Source: an uncultured Micrococcales bacterium
GTDB lineage: Bacteria; Actinomycetota; Actinomycetes; Actinomycetales; Microbacteriaceae
Length of the DNA stretch: 6,843 nt
Reading direction: 5' to 3'
Assembly: GCA_937919125.1 (NCBI GenBank)
Contig: CALFOB010000137.1
Span: 1 to 6,843 of the forward strand
In this document: in pieces, positions 4,533 through 6,843 of the stretch
Position numbering within the stretch: the stretch's first letter is position 1
Layout: every line of letters begins with the position of its first letter
Made by a program: the position numbers and the translations under genes
Notes under the pieces: generated by a model
The model's input: the letters and a program-made list of their open reading frames with translations, nothing else
Told to the model about the DNA's origin: nothing
Database searches by the model: none

Positions 4533-5147
4533 ATGCTCAAGGTTTTACTCACAGGATTCGAGCCATTTAACAGTGCTCGGCTAAACCCAAGCGGGGAACT
4601 CGTAAAGCGAGTTGAGGCCAATTCTGTCGAAGGTGCCCAAATATCCACGGCAGTTCTGTCTGTTACCTATAGAGAATCAGCCTCGAAGCTACTTTCCCTG
4701 ATTGAAGAGCAAGATCCAGACGTAATCATCTGCTTTGGGCAAGCCGAAGGTAGGATCAGCATTACCCCTGAACGTTTTGCAGTGAATCTGAATGATGCTG
4801 CTATCGCCGATAACAGCGGTGAAAAGCGGGTGAACCAGAAGATCAGCTCCGGAGCCCCAACAGCATTTGAGAGCACCTTGCCGGTGACCGAACTTGTCTC
4901 TGCTCTTAAGGAAAAAGGCATACCGGCAGTAGCTTCTCTAACTGCCGGTGCTTTTGTCTGCAACCACATCTTCTATGAGATGCAAAGAGGGTTAGAAGGC
5001 GCAGGAAAAGTATCAGGATTCGTTCACGTCCCTCTGATGACCGAGCAGCAAGATGATTTTCCTGGGCTCTTCACCATGGACCTTGAGCTTATGGTTTCAG
5101 CTGCCAAGACAATAGTTGAAGCACTAGTTGCCAGAACAAACCAATGA
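4533..5147 (+). CDS. pcp: Pyroglutamyl-peptidase I
   Basis: A cytoplasmic cysteine exopeptidase (MEROPS C15) that removes N-terminal pyroglutamate (5-oxoproline) from peptides. At 204 residues it has normal family length. The N-terminus LLTGFEPFNSARLNPS is the family signature. The catalytic triad is in place: Glu80 in ITPERFAVN, Cys143 in TAGAFVCNHIFY, and His165 in GFVHVP, matching Glu81/Cys144/His168 of the Bacillus enzyme. The usual GxAGGR-type segment reads GQAEGR. The start has no properly spaced Shine-Dalgarno and a TAGACT box 7 bases upstream. Its stop TGA overlaps the ATG of the subtilase gene (ATGA), so the two are translationally coupled. The pairing suggests processing of peptides released by the secreted protease and then imported, with pcp clearing blocked N-termini. 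Confidence 0.95.
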   Translation: MLKVLLTGFEPFNSARLNPSGELVKRVEANSVEGAQISTAVLSVTYRESASKLLSLIEEQDPDVIICFGQAEGRISITPERFAVNLNDAAIADNSGEKRVNQKISSGAPTAFESTLPVTELVSALKEKGIPAVASLTAGAFVCNHIFYEMQRGLEGAGKVSGFVHVPLMTEQQDDFPGLFTMDLELMVSAAKTIVEALVARTNQ

Positions 5148-6843
5148 AAAAGAAATTTCTTTTAGTTGCCTTACTAGTTTCAGTATTTCTGGGTAGCTCT
5201 GTGGCAACTGTTGCTTCAGCTGAAGATAGCTTTTACTTACCTGAGTATGGAACGTTAGCTGAGCATAACGAGTGGACCACTAAAGCGATAACGGTAGACA
5301 AGGTTGCAGAGCTTGGCATAAGAGGGGCAGGAGTCAAAGTAGCTGTCTTGGATTCAGGTATTGCTCTTAATACTCCAGGCATAAATAGAAAATTATTTGC
5401 GTACAAAGACTTCTTGCCTTCCCAACCACCACTACCCGATCATGGCACTCAGACTGCAAGCGTTATATCAAGTGAATACGATGCAGCAACCGGGTTGAGA
5501 GGAGTTGCTCCTGATGCTCAACTGATAGTTGGTCGCGTTTGCTACTTGAGTTCATGTGACACAGTAGCTGCTCGCAAAGCACTAGTTTGGGCAATCGACC
5601 AAGGTGCTCAAGTGATCAGCATGAGCTTTGGTGGACCTGCTGATTCAATGATGAATGCGGCTATCTCCATCGCCGTCAAAAAAGGAGTGGTGGTTGTTTC
5701 AGCGGCAGGCAATAATGGCTGTCAAACAATTGCACCCTGGGGATTGAATAGATTCTGCAAACAAGGCGTTATCTCAGAGCAATACTCTGCCTCTTACACA
5801 ATTCCAGGGCTAATTTCCGCAGGGGCTATCGATCAGACTAAAGGTCGGGCATCGTTTTCAAGTTGGGGCCCAAACCTTGATCTAATGGCGCCTGGCGTAA
5901 ACACCGTAACTTACGATCCCGCTGGAGCAACTAATGGCTTTGGTGGAACGTCTGCATCAACACCCCTTATTGCTGGAGTAGCAGCTTTAGTGTTGAGCAT
6001 CAATCCTGAACTTACGCCCCAACAGGTTCAGGCAATACTTCAAAGCACAACTTCCCCTGCACTTGCAAAGAAACCTAAAGTCTGGGACTCCTGTCAAAAA
6101 TCAGAGACCACAAATGCTTGGTCTTGTAACAATGAAGTTGACAGTGATTTTCCGCAAGAGTATTTCACTGGGGCTGGAATCGTAAATGCTCTGGAAGCCG
6201 TCAAACTAACTCAGCAAATAACTCAAGGGAGTGCATTAGCTATGCCTAATCTTGTTCGTGCAGGGGCTGAGGTAACAGTCAGTTGGTCAGGTGGGCCAGC
6301 TGATCTGTATGTGAACAACAAGCTAGTTAGATCTAATGCGACTAGCGGCTACACAATGACGGGTGGCCATTCCCAGAGCTACTCTTTCCAGATAAAGAGA
6401 GATGGCGTTTCTTCAGAACCAATCCTCCTTGTGATGCAAAACCAAGCTAGGCCATCCGCTCCTGTTGTTACAGAGTCGTCAGCTAGGTTAGGTGACCTGT
6501 GGCTTACGACCACAGATCTCACACCCGAACTCGATCAACTACAAACTGTTTTTAGCCAAGTCTCTGGAATCTTTGAATACGATAACGGAGATCAAATACC
6601 TTGCTCCGGCTACTCTCCATCTCCGCCTGATGTGGAGAAGGTTTTCTCCTTCAAGTGCCCACTGAACAACGAAAGCGGTCCCATACAAGGGGCGTTTCAC
6701 CTTATGAATAAGTACTCCCAAGTGGGCCCAGGCACAGAAGTTTTTATTGCAAATGTGGATCCCTTGGAAACATATCTACAGGTAGTAACAACATACATTT
6801 CTTCAGATGAAATTCTTTTTGATTGGGAAGATGTTCCCCAAGC
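5144..6843 (+). CDS. Secreted subtilisin-like serine protease (S8), 3' end outside window
   Basis: The frame stays open from the ATG at 5144 to the window edge, giving 566 residues of an incomplete protein. The N-terminus MKKKFLLVALLVSVFLGSSVATVASA is a Sec signal peptide with a likely signal peptidase I site after Ala26, so the protein is exported. The peptidase S8 domain spans about 45-355, with Asp70 (VAVLDSG), His100 (DHGT), oxyanion Asn190 (AAGNNG) and nucleophile Ser270 (GGTSASTP). Only about 20-40 residues separate the signal peptide from the catalytic core, too few for an I9 inhibitor propeptide. Eight cysteines lie as close pairs: 133/138, 193/205, 317/328 and 487/505. After about residue 365 there is beta-rich sequence, possibly an Ig/fibronectin-like module (365-430) and then an unrecognised extracellular region. 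The start overlaps the pcp stop by ATGA with only a weak ribosome site, implying coupling. Whether a C-terminal anchor follows cannot be seen. Confidence 0.93.
   Translation, partial: MKKKFLLVALLVSVFLGSSVATVASAEDSFYLPEYGTLAEHNEWTTKAITVDKVAELGIRGAGVKVAVLDSGIALNTPGINRKLFAYKDFLPSQPPLPDHGTQTASVISSEYDAATGLRGVAPDAQLIVGRVCYLSSCDTVAARKALVWAIDQGAQVISMSFGGPADSMMNAAISIAVKKGVVVVSAAGNNGCQTIAPWGLNRFCKQGVISEQYSASYTIPGLISAGAIDQTKGRASFSSWGPNLDLMAPGVNTVTYDPAGATNGFGGTSASTPLIAGVAALVLSINPELTPQQVQAILQSTTSPALAKKPKVWDSCQKSETTNAWSCNNEVDSDFPQEYFTGAGIVNALEAVKLTQQITQGSALAMPNLVRAGAEVTVSWSGGPADLYVNNKLVRSNATSGYTMTGGHSQSYSFQIKRDGVSSEPILLVMQNQARPSAPVVTESSARLGDLWLTTTDLTPELDQLQTVFSQVSGIFEYDNGDQIPCSGYSPSPPDVEKVFSFKCPLNNESGPIQGAFHLMNKYSQVGPGTEVFIANVDPLETYLQVVTTYISSDEILFDWEDVPQ

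Noticed and set aside
4667..4969. A 100-codon minus-strand open frame
   Set aside because: It lies wholly inside pcp, whose catalytic triad is intact; it is a shadow frame.
6539..6721. A 60-codon minus-strand open frame
   Set aside because: Antisense inside the uninterrupted subtilase reading frame, with no upstream signals.

Overview
The window looks like a piece of a low- to mid-GC planktonic freshwater actinobacterium, most likely a Microbacteriaceae 'Luna'-type or Nanopelagicales (acI)-type genome. The main reason is a complete actinorhodopsin-like proton pump, which closely matches the Gloeobacter/actinorhodopsin/xanthorhodopsin family as I recall it. Short intergenic gaps, mixed base composition with many CTA and AGA codons, and several starts without a Shine-Dalgarno sequence also fit. 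The lineage is inferred from these genes, not from a marker gene.

Layout from left to right. (1) Positions 1-1037, plus strand: a luciferase-like (LLM class) flavin-dependent oxidoreductase whose first few codons lie outside the window. (2) 1150-1521, plus: a small secreted lipoprotein of unknown function. (3) 1533-1574: a strong hairpin terminator shared by the two convergent genes, flanked by ACTAGT palindromes covering both stop codons. (4) 1590-2423, minus: the rhodopsin, preceded by a 167-base gap with two RNA hairpins. (5) 2591-3772, minus: a bacterial cytochrome P450. (6) 3801-4445, minus: a six-helix Pr6Pr/AIG1-like membrane protein, 28 bases upstream of the P450. (7) A compact 87-base divergent promoter region. 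(8) 4533-5147, plus: pyroglutamyl peptidase I (pcp). (9) 5144 to the window end, plus: a secreted subtilisin-like serine protease that overlaps pcp by ATGA and runs off the edge.

Functionally there are two arms. The minus-strand arm (Pr6Pr membrane protein, P450, rhodopsin) is co-directional and may be a membrane/lipid/isoprenoid and light-energy block, although no retinal or carotenoid biosynthesis gene is visible. The plus-strand arm (pcp and subtilase) pairs an exported endopeptidase with a cytoplasmic exopeptidase that removes N-terminal pyroglutamate, which suits peptide scavenging. The pump would energise the membrane for uptake.

No RNA genes, insertion sequences, CRISPR arrays or phage genes are visible. 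The points most worth checking are the tandem hairpins in the rhodopsin leader, the enlarged B-C loop of the rhodopsin, the P450eryF-like I-helix of the P450, the shared TAGNCT-(6/7)-ATG leaderless-type starts, and a subtilase that seems to lack an I9 propeptide and carries four close cysteine pairs.
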